Assembly (NCBI GenBank): GCA_017434855.1
Contig: JAFRUA010000061.1
Location: forward strand, 1 to 64,000
Length of the DNA stretch: 64,000 nt
Source: Clostridia bacterium
Lineage (GTDB): Bacteria > Bacillota > Clostridia > Oscillospirales > Acutalibacteraceae
Reading direction: 5' to 3'
Shown here: piece after piece, positions 1-7,840 of the stretch
Layout of the letters: each line of letters starts with the position of its first letter
Numbering within the stretch: the stretch's first letter is position 1
The notes under the pieces: model-generated
Told to the model about the DNA's origin: nothing
What the model saw: the letters and a program-made list of their open reading frames with translations, nothing else
Database searches by the model: none
Made by a program: the position numbers and the translations under genes

Positions 1-17
1 AGGGTCCGTTGGCGCAC

Positions 18-39
18 GCAGCCCGGCACGCCGGGCTGC
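18..39. other. GC-rich perfect hairpin at window edge
   Basis: Nine-base arms GCAGCCCGG and CCGGGCTGC enclose a 4-nt loop. No T-run follows on either strand, so terminator function is unproven. No gene can be supported in bases 1-145. Confidence 0.4.
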
Positions 40-87
40 GGCCCTGCGGCGGCATCTGCGCCCGCGCAGCGGGCGCGGCAGGGCTGC

Positions 88-123
88 ACAAAAAACACCG
101 GCCGCAAAGAATTGCAGCCGGTG
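88..123 (-). terminator. Intrinsic terminator of the DtxR-type repressor gene
   Basis: Arms CACCGGC (96-102) and GCCGGTG (117-123) form a stem. Read on the minus strand the hairpin is followed by a T-run (complement of the A-run at 90-95). It lies about 20 nt past the repressor stop codon. Confidence 0.75.
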
Positions 124-145
124 CAACTGTTTGAAACTGAACGGT

Positions 146-529
146 TTAACCCTTGATCTGATCCAGCGGGATCTTTTTGATGGCGTGGAACGTCTCGTCG
201 CTGATGACATGCTCAATGCGGCAGGCGTCGCGCGCCGCCACCGCCGGGTCCACGCCGATGGCCTCAAAAAACTTTGAGATATATACATGGCGCTCATAGA
301 TTTTTTCCGCAATCTCGCGCCCCGCGTCGGTCAGGGACAGATAGCCGTTCTGATCAATGCTGAGATAGCCCCCGTCGTGCAGCAGGTTCACCGCGCGGCT
401 GACGCTGGGCTTGGAATAATTCATATATTCGCTGACATCGACCGACCGGACGTTCGTCTTTTCTTTTGAAAGGACCAGGATCGTTTCCAGATACATCTCT
501 CCCGATTCCTGAATGATCATCCAATTCAC
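146..529 (-). CDS. DtxR/MntR-family metal-dependent transcriptional repressor
   Basis: A 127-residue protein with the layout of the short MntR-like branch of the DtxR family. An N-terminal winged helix-turn-helix (about residues 8-70, including SVDVSEYMNYSKPSVSRAVN and the wing GYLSIDQNGYLSLTDAGREI) is followed by the helical metal-binding and dimerisation region (ARDACRIEHVISDETFHAIKK). The EHxIS stretch is the usual place for metal ligands. There is no SH3-like third domain, which fits MntR rather than DtxR/IdeR. Family knowledge predicts Mn(II)- or Fe(II)-dependent repression of metal uptake genes, but no transporter is adjacent, so the target is unknown. A monocistronic unit with its own terminator. 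Confidence 0.85.
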   Translation of the reverse strand: MNWMIIQESGEMYLETILVLSKEKTNVRSVDVSEYMNYSKPSVSRAVNLLHDGGYLSIDQNGYLSLTDAGREIAEKIYERHVYISKFFEAIGVDPAVAARDACRIEHVISDETFHAIKKIPLDQIKG

Positions 530-587
530 CTTCTCATTTTGTTCTTTTTTATGATTATACCACAGCGTTTCATTTTATGCAAGTTTT

Positions 588-1328
588 TTATGAAGACCGG
601 CGGCGCATTTCTCCCGGTGTGACGCCGTATTGCTCGCGAAAGCATTTGATGAAGTAGCTTTCGGAGCAGAAGCCGAGGTCATACGCGATCTCTGATGTGC
701 TCTTGCTTTCCGCCAGCATCTCTTTTGCATACCGCAGCCGGCAGTCGCGCACATAGGCGCGCAGCGAACAGCCCACCGACGAAGCAAACAGGCGGCTGAG
801 ATATGCCGGCGTCAGATTGCACTGCGCCGCAAGCACGGCGGCCGACAGCTCCACATGCAGATTGGCGTGGATATAGTGCAGACACTTTCGGACGGCGGGC
901 GGATAGCTGCGCGTGCGGCGGCTGTCTGCCACGCGGGCGGTGAGCCTTATGCAGATCTCCTGCAGGTACCGCAGGATCGCGGCTTCGTCGGTCATGCGGT
1001 CGATCTTGAAAATGTTTTCGTCCGAATAATTGAAGGCCTCCGTCTCGTCCAGGCCCCCGCGGATGGCGGCGCGTGTCGCCAGCGTGATGCACGCCACGGC
1101 CCAGTATTTCATCCGGGTCAGCGGGTGCTCTGCCATGCGCCCTGCCACCACCGCATCGGCAAGCAGCGCGCGCATCATCGCCTGCACGCGGTCGGCGTCG
1201 CCGCTTTCAATGCAGGCATAGAATCGCAGCTCGGTTTCATACGACGTGTGCAGCTGCCCGCTCTCGCGCTCCCGGAACAGGTCGCTGGTTTCCATAAAAT
1301 ACACCGTGCCGAACGGTTCCCGTTTCAT
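588..1328 (-). CDS. AraC-family transcriptional regulator
   Basis: 246 residues. The last ~100 (from about VRKCLHYIHANLHVEL) are a canonical AraC/XylS double helix-turn-helix: the first helix pair ends near TPAYLSRLFASSVGCSL and the second contains STSEIAYDLGFCSESYFIKCF, closing with YGVTPGEMRR. The N-terminal ~140 residues have no recognisable cupin and look like the helical sensor region of clostridial AraC proteins. It is transcribed divergently from the GH3 beta-glucosidase across a 185-bp AT-rich gap, so it probably controls that gene in response to a beta-glucoside (inference from position). A promoter reading into it is visible at 1368-1395. Confidence 0.9.
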   Translation of the reverse strand: MKREPFGTVYFMETSDLFRERESGQLHTSYETELRFYACIESGDADRVQAMMRALLADAVVAGRMAEHPLTRMKYWAVACITLATRAAIRGGLDETEAFNYSDENIFKIDRMTDEAAILRYLQEICIRLTARVADSRRTRSYPPAVRKCLHYIHANLHVELSAAVLAAQCNLTPAYLSRLFASSVGCSLRAYVRDCRLRYAKEMLAESKSTSEIAYDLGFCSESYFIKCFREQYGVTPGEMRRRSS

Positions 1329-1367
1329 TGCGTCGCCCCCTTTTTCCGTGTGTTGTCTGACAGGAAC

Positions 1368-1395
1368 AGTATATCATATTTTTGAAAAAACGCAA
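1368..1395 (-). promoter_or_regulatory. Sigma-A-type promoter for the AraC regulator
   Basis: On the minus strand TTGCGT (1390-1395) and TATACT (1368-1373) are separated by 16 nt, 40 nt upstream of the AraC start. The same segment holds inverted arms ATATCAT (1371-1377) and ATGATAT (1403-1409), a plausible autoregulatory or shared operator. Confidence 0.5.
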
Positions 1396-1409
1396 CAGAA
1401 AAATGATAT
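1371..1409. promoter_or_regulatory. Inverted repeat between araC-type gene and GH3 gene
   Basis: Seven-base perfect arms ATATCAT/ATGATAT extend into T-rich and A-rich sequence, centred between the divergent genes and overlapping the AraC promoter. Candidate operator; binding is not demonstrated by sequence. Confidence 0.35.
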
Positions 1410-1513
1410 TTTTCGCAGATTTTTTATATCAAAAAGAAGACCCGGCCGTTACAATAAATATGTAATTCATCACCGGCCCGGTGAAATATCAAAAATGAAA
1501 AGGAGCAACCGAC

Positions 1514-3955
1514 ATGAAACACGCTGAGATCATCGGCAAAATGAGCCTTGCGCAAAAGGCGAGCTTCGTTTCCGGCTTTGACTATTGGCATCTGGAAGAG
1601 GCGCCGGAATTTGACCTGCCAAAAATCATGATCACCGACGGCCCCAACGGGCTGCGCAAACAGAACCCCAACGGCGAATCCGTCGGGCTGGGGAATTCCT
1701 TCCCCGCAACGGCGTTCCCGAACGCCGCGACCGTGAGCTGCGCGTGGGACCCCGATCTGATCTTTGAAGAGGGCGAGGCGCTGGGCGAGGAATGCCTGAA
1801 AGAGCGCGTCAGCGTTCTGCTGGGCCCGGGCACCAACATCAAACGCGCCCCCACCTGCGGGCGGAACTTTGAGTACTTTTCAGAGGATCCCCTGCTGTCC
1901 GGCGAATGCGCCGCGGCATGGATCAACGGCGTCCAGAGCAAGGGCGTCGGCGCGTCGCTGAAGCACTTTGCCGCCAACAGCCAGGAGGCGTTCCGCATGG
2001 TGGTGGACGAAATCGTGGACGAGCGCGCCCTGCGCGAACTGTATCTCACCGCGTTTGAGATCGCGACAAAGAAGGGCAAGCCCTGGACCATCATGGACTG
2101 CTACAACAAGGTCAACGGCTTTTACGGCTCCGAGCAGGTCCACCTGCAGCAGGAGATCGCCCGCGGCGAATGGGGCTTTGACGGCCTGTTTGTCACCGAC
2201 TGGGGCGCCAGCGTGGACCGCGTGCCCGGCATTCTGGCCGGAACCGACCTGGAGATGCCCTCCAGCGGCACATACAGCACCGAAAAGATCATTGCCGCCG
2301 TGCAGAGCGGCGAGCTGGACGAGGCCGCGCTGGACGCATGCGTGGACCGCGTGATCGAGCTGATCGAACGCTCCAAGCCCGTGCTGGAAAAGGTGCACGA
2401 CTTTGACCAGAAGGCGCACCATGCGCTGGCACGCAAGATCGCGGAGCAGTCCATGCAGCTGCTCAAAAACGACGACGGCATCCTGCCGCTGAAAAAGGAC
2501 GCCAAGATCGCCGTCATCGGCGAGATGGCAAAGTTCCCGCGCTATCAGGGCGCCGGCTCCTCCGTCGTCAATCCGTTTGAGGTGGACACCGCCTACTACG
2601 GTCTCGGCAGCCGTGGCGTGGACTTCACCTACGCCAAGGGGTACGACAAGGGCAAGGACGTCATCGACGACGATCTCGTCCGTGAAGCCGTCATCGCGGC
2701 CAAGCGCGCCGACGTGGCGGTGGTTTTCGCCGGCCTGACCGAAGAATTTGAGGGCGAAGGGTACGACCGTGAAAACATCAAGATGCCGTCCTGTCACAAC
2801 CACCTCATCAGCGCGGTCGCGGCCGCGAACCCGAACACGGTGGTCGTGCTTGCGGGCGGCAGCGTGGTCGAAATGCCGTGGATCAACGAGGTCAAGGGCC
2901 TGCTGAACTCCGGGCTCGGCGGCGAAGCGGGCGGCGACGCCGTGGCGCGCATCCTGCTGGGCGAAGTCAACCCGAGCGGCAAGACGTCCGAGACCTATCC
3001 CCTGCGGTGGGAAGACAACCCGACCTTCGGCAACTACCCCGCCGGGCCGGTCACGAGCGAGCACCGCGAGTCGGTCTATCTTGGCTATCGCTATTATGAC
3101 AAGGCAAACAAGGACGTGCTGTTCCCGTTCGGCTTCGGCCTGAGCTACACCACGTTCCAGTACAGCGCGCTGAAGCTGTCGAAGAAAAAGATCAGGGACA
3201 CCGACACCCTGACCGTGAAATTCAAGGTCAAGAACACCGGCCCCGTCGCGGGCGCAGAGGTCGCCGAGCTGTATGTCGCCGACGACGAGAGCACCATCTT
3301 CCGCCCGGTACAGGAGCTCAAGGGCTTCCGGAAGGTCTTCCTCGAACCCGGCGAGACCAAGGACGTCACCCTGACACTTGACAAGCGCGCCTTCGCCTTC
3401 TTCAACGTCAACACCAACGACTGGTGCGTGGAAAGCGGCACGTTTACGATCAAGGTCGGCGCGTCAAGCCGCGACATCAAGCTGGAAGCAAAGGTCACCG
3501 TTGAGGCCGAGGCCTGCGACATCCCCGACTACCGCGCCGCCGCGCCGGCGTACTATGACGACGTCACCAAGATCGCGCGCGCAGACTTTGAGGCGCTGTA
3601 CGGCCCGCTGCCGTCGCCCGTGCGCGACCCGCAGAAGAAGATCGACATCTACTGCTGCCTGAACGACGCAAAGCACACCAAGTGGGGCGGCCGCATCTGC
3701 AAGCTCATCACCACTGCCGTGAGCAAGCTCGGCTCCGCAGAGAACGGCGACGGCAAGATGATCGCCGCCATGGCGACGCAGATCCCGATCCGCAACTTCA
3801 TCGCCATGTCGATGGGCGTCTTTACGCCGGAGATGGCCGAGGGTCTGCTGCGCATCCTCAACGACGAGGAATCCTCGCTGACCGGCATCGCAAAAATCGT
3901 CAAGGGCATCCCCGCCGCCATCGCAAAGCTGCCGGCGCTGCTGAAGGCGATCTGA
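1514..3955 (+). CDS. Glycoside hydrolase family 3 beta-glucosidase
   Basis: 813 residues with no signal peptide, so cytoplasmic. Hydrolyses beta-linked glucosides or a related beta-glycoside. The (alpha/beta)8 GH3 N-terminal domain carries KHF at about 150-152 and the catalytic aspartate D229 in FVTDWGA. The alpha/beta sandwich domain (about 305-540) includes NDDGILPL and YQGAGSS. A fibronectin-III-like domain follows (about 570-660, NTGPVAGAEVAELYV). The final ~115 residues, from about 698, form an extra helical C-terminal segment seen in many clostridial GH3 enzymes; a near-identical copy lies at 5341-5688. The start is preceded by AAAAGGAGC. Substrate specificity cannot be read from sequence. 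Probably controlled by the divergent AraC protein. Confidence 0.93.
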   Translation: MKHAEIIGKMSLAQKASFVSGFDYWHLEEAPEFDLPKIMITDGPNGLRKQNPNGESVGLGNSFPATAFPNAATVSCAWDPDLIFEEGEALGEECLKERVSVLLGPGTNIKRAPTCGRNFEYFSEDPLLSGECAAAWINGVQSKGVGASLKHFAANSQEAFRMVVDEIVDERALRELYLTAFEIATKKGKPWTIMDCYNKVNGFYGSEQVHLQQEIARGEWGFDGLFVTDWGASVDRVPGILAGTDLEMPSSGTYSTEKIIAAVQSGELDEAALDACVDRVIELIERSKPVLEKVHDFDQKAHHALARKIAEQSMQLLKNDDGILPLKKDAKIAVIGEMAKFPRYQGAGSSVVNPFEVDTAYYGLGSRGVDFTYAKGYDKGKDVIDDDLVREAVIAAKRADVAVVFAGLTEEFEGEGYDRENIKMPSCHNHLISAVAAANPNTVVVLAGGSVVEMPWINEVKGLLNSGLGGEAGGDAVARILLGEVNPSGKTSETYPLRWEDNPTFGNYPAGPVTSEHRESVYLGYRYYDKANKDVLFPFGFGLSYTTFQYSALKLSKKKIRDTDTLTVKFKVKNTGPVAGAEVAELYVADDESTIFRPVQELKGFRKVFLEPGETKDVTLTLDKRAFAFFNVNTNDWCVESGTFTIKVGASSRDIKLEAKVTVEAEACDIPDYRAAAPAYYDDVTKIARADFEALYGPLPSPVRDPQKKIDIYCCLNDAKHTKWGGRICKLITTAVSKLGSAENGDGKMIAAMATQIPIRNFIAMSMGVFTPEMAEGLLRILNDEESSLTGIAKIVKGIPAAIAKLPALLKAI

Positions 3956-3980
3956 CGACAGACGCAACCATAAACAAAGA

Positions 3981-4013
3981 GCCTCGCGGGTACGTCCTGC
4001 GAGGCTTGTTTTC
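3981..4013 (+). terminator. Intrinsic terminator after the GH3 gene
   Basis: GCCTCGCGGG pairs with CCTGCGAGGC across a short loop and is followed by TTGTTTTC, 25 nt past the GH3 stop. The remaining intergenic sequence to 4271 shows no supportable gene. Confidence 0.8.
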
Positions 4014-4271
4014 ATTTGGAATTCGGAAAACGGAATTGAGGTCGCGGAGAAAAGTGCGGCTGCTTTTTTTGTGATCGTCCGCGAAGGAAATGTTCGATAA
4101 TTTCCACGTTCTTGTTTTGTATGGTGCGCAATCTGATGTGGCGGTCCCATAAAAAAGCCCTCCCCTTTTGAAAAAGGCATTCTGTTCATTCAGCGAACCG
4201 CTGACAGCCCAATCTCCTGCGCCAAAAATCGTGGCAGAGACATCTTGGAAAAGACCCTCGCGCCGGTCGCA

Positions 4272-4965
4272 TTACACGTCGTAGTGCCGAAGGCCGCACT
4301 CGCAGTACTGGTGGCTCTTGTTCTTGAAAATCGCCCAGACCTGCAGGCGGAAGTAATAGAAAAAGAACCCCCTGAAGAAATCCAGAATATTCTTCGGTTG
4401 CGTGAAATCAATGTGGCATTTGCAGGTGCAGGACTTCACATTGATCTTCACCGGACCGACCTCCAAGAAATATTCGATTCCATCGGATTCGTTGACTCCT
4501 TCCGTAACACGCACATTTGCGGAAGAGCCGTTGCACGTCACCGCAGGCGCCTTTTTCAGATGGAGAGGAGAATTATCCTTTTGAAGAACAAACCGGAACG
4601 TATACTGCTTTCCGTCCTCAAAGCATTTTCCCTCAATATCCGTTCCATATGTACTGACACAAATGACCCCGTCGGTACATGTGCATTGACCCGTACGGCA
4701 GACCTGCGTGCCGTCCAGATAGATTTGCACGTCAGTGATAACAAAGGTCGTCCCGAAATTGGTATCAAAGCGAAGATGGTCTTTAAAAAAGCTGTAAAAC
4801 GATGCGTTCCTCATATCGTCCGGGTCGTAAAACAGCGTGTCAGGAAAGGTGATCGCGACAACCGGTTCCTCTATCGGCTCAACAGAGAAAGCAGGGACAG
4901 ACAGCACGCCGAACGCCATCAGCACCGCCAGCAGGATGGACAGGACTTTTTTTTGTGGTTTTCAT
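4272..4965 (-). pseudogene. Secreted protein with signal peptide out of frame at an A8 run
   Basis: The uninterrupted frame (4272-4925, 217 residues) begins inside a signal peptide. A much better start lies at 4963-4965 behind AAGGAGA: it reads MKTTKK, but then shifts at an 8-base A run (T run at 4947-4954 on the plus strand). Removing one A gives MKTTKKVLSILLAVLMAFG and continues through PAFS into the long frame, a textbook signal peptide. The mature part is unrecognised, with a Cys-rich middle (CRTGQCTC), a CTCKCH motif and a C-terminus rich in aromatic residues (FFRGFFFYYF, CECGLRHYDV). Either a broken gene, a sequencing error, or a gene read by slippage at the homopolymer. A strong promoter lies upstream at 5150-5178. 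Confidence 0.6.
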
Positions 4966-5149
4966 TTGACATATCTCCTTTTAAAAAATTTATCTATACA
5001 AAAAGCCCAGTGAACCCATCCGGGCGCACTGCGCTTCATTGTACAAATACACGATTGAAAAAGGGCGTAGTTACACTACTGACTGACTGACAAAATGTCG
5101 CACGGTTCATCATATCTGTCAACCCCTTTTCGTAAAAATTTACAAATTC

Positions 5150-5178
5150 ATTTTAGCACGGTAAACGGCGGTTGTCAA
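5150..5178 (-). promoter_or_regulatory. Strong sigma-A-type promoter upstream of the A8 secreted-protein gene
   Basis: On the minus strand TTGACA (5173-5178) and TAAAAT (5150-5155) are 17 nt apart. It reads toward the secreted-protein gene and would leave a leader of roughly 180 nt. Confidence 0.6.
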
Positions 5179-5212
5179 GCGGCGACGTGAAAAAAGCAGA
5201 CCCACGCCGCAT

Positions 5213-5243
5213 AAAAAAAAGCCGCGCCGATGACCGACGCGAC
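5213..5243 (-). terminator. Terminator behind the alpha/beta hydrolase remnant
   Basis: Nine-base arms GCCGCGCCG (5221-5229) and CGACGCGAC (5235-5243) pair with two G-U pairs. On the minus strand the hairpin is followed by a run of eight T. It sits ~30 nt past the stop of the hydrolase remnant, so it is that vanished gene's own terminator. Confidence 0.7.
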
Positions 5244-5273
5244 CATTCTTGCAGCTTGATTCTCTGCGATGAA

Positions 5274-5346
5274 TTATGATAAAAATGCCAGCACGGTTTC
5301 TGCCGTCCGCACACCCTCGTCAAACAAAAAGATGTGGCCGCTGCCG
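5274..5346 (-). pseudogene. C-terminal remnant of an alpha/beta hydrolase
   Basis: On the minus strand this reads GSGHIFLFDEG, then VRTAETVLAFLS and a stop. It matches the C-terminus of the intact hydrolase at 6919-7827 (GSGHIFLFDEG, then ERTMQTVLAFLRETK), including the catalytic histidine of GSGH. Only ~24 codons remain. Homology ends at about 5341-5346, where the GH3 C-terminal duplicate begins on the other strand. Confidence 0.75.
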
Positions 5347-5688
5347 TCGCCCGTGCGCGACCCGAACAAGAAGATCGATATCTACTGCTGCCTGAACGAC
5401 GCAAAGCACACCAAGTGGGGCGGCCGCATCTGCAAGCTTATCACCACTGCCGTGAGCAAGCTCGGCTCCGCAGAGAACGGCGACGGCAAGATGATCGCCG
5501 CCATGGCGACGCAGATCCCGATCCGCAACTTCATCGCCATGTCGATGGGCGTCTTTACGCCGGAGATGGCCGAAGGTCTGCTGCGCATCCTCAACGACGA
5601 GGAATCCTCGCTGACCGGCATCGCAAAGATCATCAAGGGCATCCCCGCCGCGATCGCAAAGCTGCCGGGTCTGCTCAAAGCGATCTGA
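5341..5688 (+). pseudogene. Duplicated GH3 C-terminal segment without the enzyme
   Basis: From CTGCCGTCGCCCGTG onward this matches the last ~348 bp of the GH3 gene (3608-3955) with about a dozen differences by eye. Only three change an amino acid (Q to N, V to I, A to G); the rest are silent. The open frame extends back to 5269 only because antisense hydrolase sequence happens to stay open. No ribosome-binding site precedes that ATG and no catalytic domain is present, so I call it a gene fragment. The mainly silent divergence suggests a second working GH3 paralogue was the source, rather than a copy decaying here. Confidence 0.75.
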
Positions 5689-5710
5689 GAAAAGTGAATC
5701 ATACAACGCA

Positions 5711-5738
5711 AGCCCCGTGGAATCACCCGCGGGGCTTT
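5711..5738 (+). terminator. Terminator retained after the GH3 duplicate
   Basis: AGCCCCG pairs with CGGGGCT across a 12-nt loop, followed by TTGCTGT. It differs in sequence from the terminator behind the intact GH3 gene, again pointing to another source locus. Confidence 0.55.
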
Positions 5739-5787
5739 GCTGTATGTGCTTTCAAATTAAGGACGACTCCGCATCCTGCGGCCTGTA

Positions 5788-6789
5788 TTATCGACGGCGC
5801 TTGCGCATTCTGAAAAGGCCGGTTGCCAGAAGGACCGCGCCCGCAAGCAAAAAGGATACCAGAAGGATGAGCTGAATGTTTGCGTTTGCGCACTGTTCCC
5901 AGTCGTGAAAATCAAACTGATAATATGTCTCCTTCAAGTCAAACAGGCGATTCACGACCTCCGGGCAAACATAATATGCCGCCGCGCACAAGCATGTGCA
6001 GACGCCCGCTTTGATGAACGGATCGAAGTGAAACATACAGATCCCGCAGCAAAAGATAACGGGAAGAAAGCCGTAGCAGGTCACCCCGAGCGCGGGGCCG
6101 AGCATCAACGGCCGCCATACGTGGATGCTGATCAGCAGAAGCACCGTCAGAACGAATGCAAGTGCAAATGAAAGCAGCCACCGACCTGCTTTGATTTTTG
6201 TCTTTGATAAAAGCAGCGGAAGAAATAACAGGACGTAACCGATCAGAATTCCGATACATGCTGTCGGGACCCAGAACAAGGTTTTGCTATATGCTCCGCA
6301 GGTCAGTAAAAGCAGGCAAATCGAGCAAAAACTCGTCACCGTAAAAACGAGGAATTTTTTTGAAGGAAAGAACGAGGCAAACGTCGGAACAAACGCATAG
6401 GCACAAAGCAGTGCGGCAAATACGATAAAGAACCACGAAAGCGTATGGCTGACGGCAAGATTGCAAATCAAACAGATGAAAAGTGCCGTGAGATAGGAAA
6501 TGGTGGGAATCCAGAACCATGCGCCGCGGATGACGCGGAATTTTCGTGCTTCCTGCTTCATCGTCCGCGCATTTGTATCGGTTGAGGCGGTCAACAATTC
6601 ATGTTCGCTGATTTCCAGGGCACGGCAAATCTCCGAAACCAGAGTGATGTCGGGATAAGATACGCCGCGCTCCCATTTGCTCACGGCGCCTTCAGACACA
6701 AACAGGATGTCGGCAAGGTCTTTTTGCGAATACTGTTTTTCAAGCCGCTTTGTTTTTATAAACGATCCGAATGTTTTTTTATCTGTCAT
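5788..6789 (-). CDS. XRE-family HTH protein with multi-pass membrane domain
   Basis: 333 residues. The first ~65 form a Cro/C1-type helix-turn-helix (SQKDLADILFVSEGAVSKWE, then GVSYPDITLVSEICRALEI). After a linker, about residues 90-325 contain some eight hydrophobic segments (for example FWIPTISYLTALFICLICNL and LLLSFALAFVLTVLLLISI), so the DNA-binding domain would be tethered to the membrane. Such fusions are common in Firmicutes; ligands are generally unknown. GGAGGTG stands 7 nt before the start. It is separated from the hydrolase operon by 129 nt and probably transcribed alone. Confidence 0.85.
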   Translation of the reverse strand: MTDKKTFGSFIKTKRLEKQYSQKDLADILFVSEGAVSKWERGVSYPDITLVSEICRALEISEHELLTASTDTNARTMKQEARKFRVIRGAWFWIPTISYLTALFICLICNLAVSHTLSWFFIVFAALLCAYAFVPTFASFFPSKKFLVFTVTSFCSICLLLLTCGAYSKTLFWVPTACIGILIGYVLLFLPLLLSKTKIKAGRWLLSFALAFVLTVLLLISIHVWRPLMLGPALGVTCYGFLPVIFCCGICMFHFDPFIKAGVCTCLCAAAYYVCPEVVNRLFDLKETYYQFDFHDWEQCANANIQLILLVSFLLAGAVLLATGLFRMRKRRR

Positions 6790-6918
6790 ATCGCTGCACC
6801 TCCGCTATACAATCCTATAAAAACCGGCATGATTTGTCAATGGATTGTTAAGCCACCCCTGTTTTTCGCCGCAACGCGCAAAAAAGGCGCAGGGAAACCC
6901 TGCAGCCTTCACCACTGT

Positions 6919-7827
6919 TCATTTTGTTTCACGCAGAAAGGCAAGCACCGTCTGCATCGTCCGCTCACCCTCATCAAACAAAAAGATATGTCCGCTGCCG
7001 TCAAAGGTCACCAGTGTCGCCTTTGGCAGCACCTCACAAAAGCGTGCCGTCTGATAAAACGGCATGGTCTTGTCGTCCGTCCCCCAGATGCACAGCACGG
7101 GGATGCCCTGCTTTGCGACCTCGGCATAGGCGTTTGTCACGTCTTCGGTTTTGAGGATCGTGTTTCGCAGCGAGGACAGCGTGCAGCGCACAAAGCCCTT
7201 GTATTGCAGAGCATAGGCGAACTTGCGCATGAAGTCGTCGCGCTCAGTCTGTGTGACGTGGGTCGCCTCAGAAGCGCAGTGGGTCAGCAGGGTCTTTGCC
7301 CCGATCGCGTTGAAGATCAGGCCGCCGAGACCGCGCACGTTCGCGAGCTTCATATAAAACGGCGGGCGGAAGGTGTCCATCCCCGCGGGCGCCAGCCAGA
7401 CGATGCGCTTTGCCCGGCCGGGGTACATGGCGCAGAACGTCGCCGTCACCGCGCCGCCCATGGAGTGGCCGAACAGGTCAAATGTCTCGTCCGGAAAGAT
7501 CGCGTCGGTCAGCTCTTTCAGCTGCCGTACAAACAGGTCCGGCGTATAATCGGCCTGCACGCGCTCGGACAGGCCGCGGCCCAGCAGGTCATAGCGCAGC
7601 ACGCGGTACCCGGCATCGACCAGCGCGTCGAACACCTTGTCATAGACAAAGTACGGCGTGGCGTAGCCGTGCACCAGCACCGCGGGGCTGCCGCTGCCCT
7701 TCAGCTCATAATGGGTCTTGCCGCAGGGCAGGTTGATGAAATCGCCGCTCGCCTTTGCGCGTTCGGCGTCGGTCAGGTCCAGCGTCTCCGCCTTTTTGAG
7801 CCAAGTGCGCAGTTCTTCTTTGTTCAT
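6919..7827 (-). CDS. Alpha/beta-fold hydrolase
   Basis: 302 residues, cytoplasmic. A complete triad is visible: nucleophile serine in LFGHSMGGAV, aspartate in CIWGTDDKTMP and histidine in GSGHIFLFDEG. VHGYATPYF supplies the oxyanion-hole HG. The fold is that of esterase/lipase-like or haloalkane-dehalogenase-like hydrolases; substrate unknown. It starts 13 nt after the end of the solute-binding lipoprotein gene, so the two form an operon, suggesting the enzyme acts on an imported ester or peptide-like compound (inference). A diverged C-terminal scrap of a paralogue lies at 5274-5346. Confidence 0.85.
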   Translation of the reverse strand: MNKEELRTWLKKAETLDLTDAERAKASGDFINLPCGKTHYELKGSGSPAVLVHGYATPYFVYDKVFDALVDAGYRVLRYDLLGRGLSERVQADYTPDLFVRQLKELTDAIFPDETFDLFGHSMGGAVTATFCAMYPGRAKRIVWLAPAGMDTFRPPFYMKLANVRGLGGLIFNAIGAKTLLTHCASEATHVTQTERDDFMRKFAYALQYKGFVRCTLSSLRNTILKTEDVTNAYAEVAKQGIPVLCIWGTDDKTMPFYQTARFCEVLPKATLVTFDGSGHIFLFDEGERTMQTVLAFLRETK

Positions 7828-7840
7828 ATCGCTCCCCCGT

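Noticed and set aside
1880-3064. 394-codon minus-strand open frame inside the GH3 gene
   Set aside because: Antisense shadow of a GC-rich gene; no ribosome-binding site, no domain, and full overlap with clear GH3 motifs.
4190-4411. Short minus-strand frame downstream of the A8 secreted-protein gene
   Set aside because: Overlaps the better supported secreted-protein frame and has no ribosome-binding site or recognisable domain.
4245-5090. 281-codon plus-strand open frame
   Set aside because: Antisense to the secreted-protein gene, whose ribosome-binding site, signal peptide and promoter lie on the minus strand.
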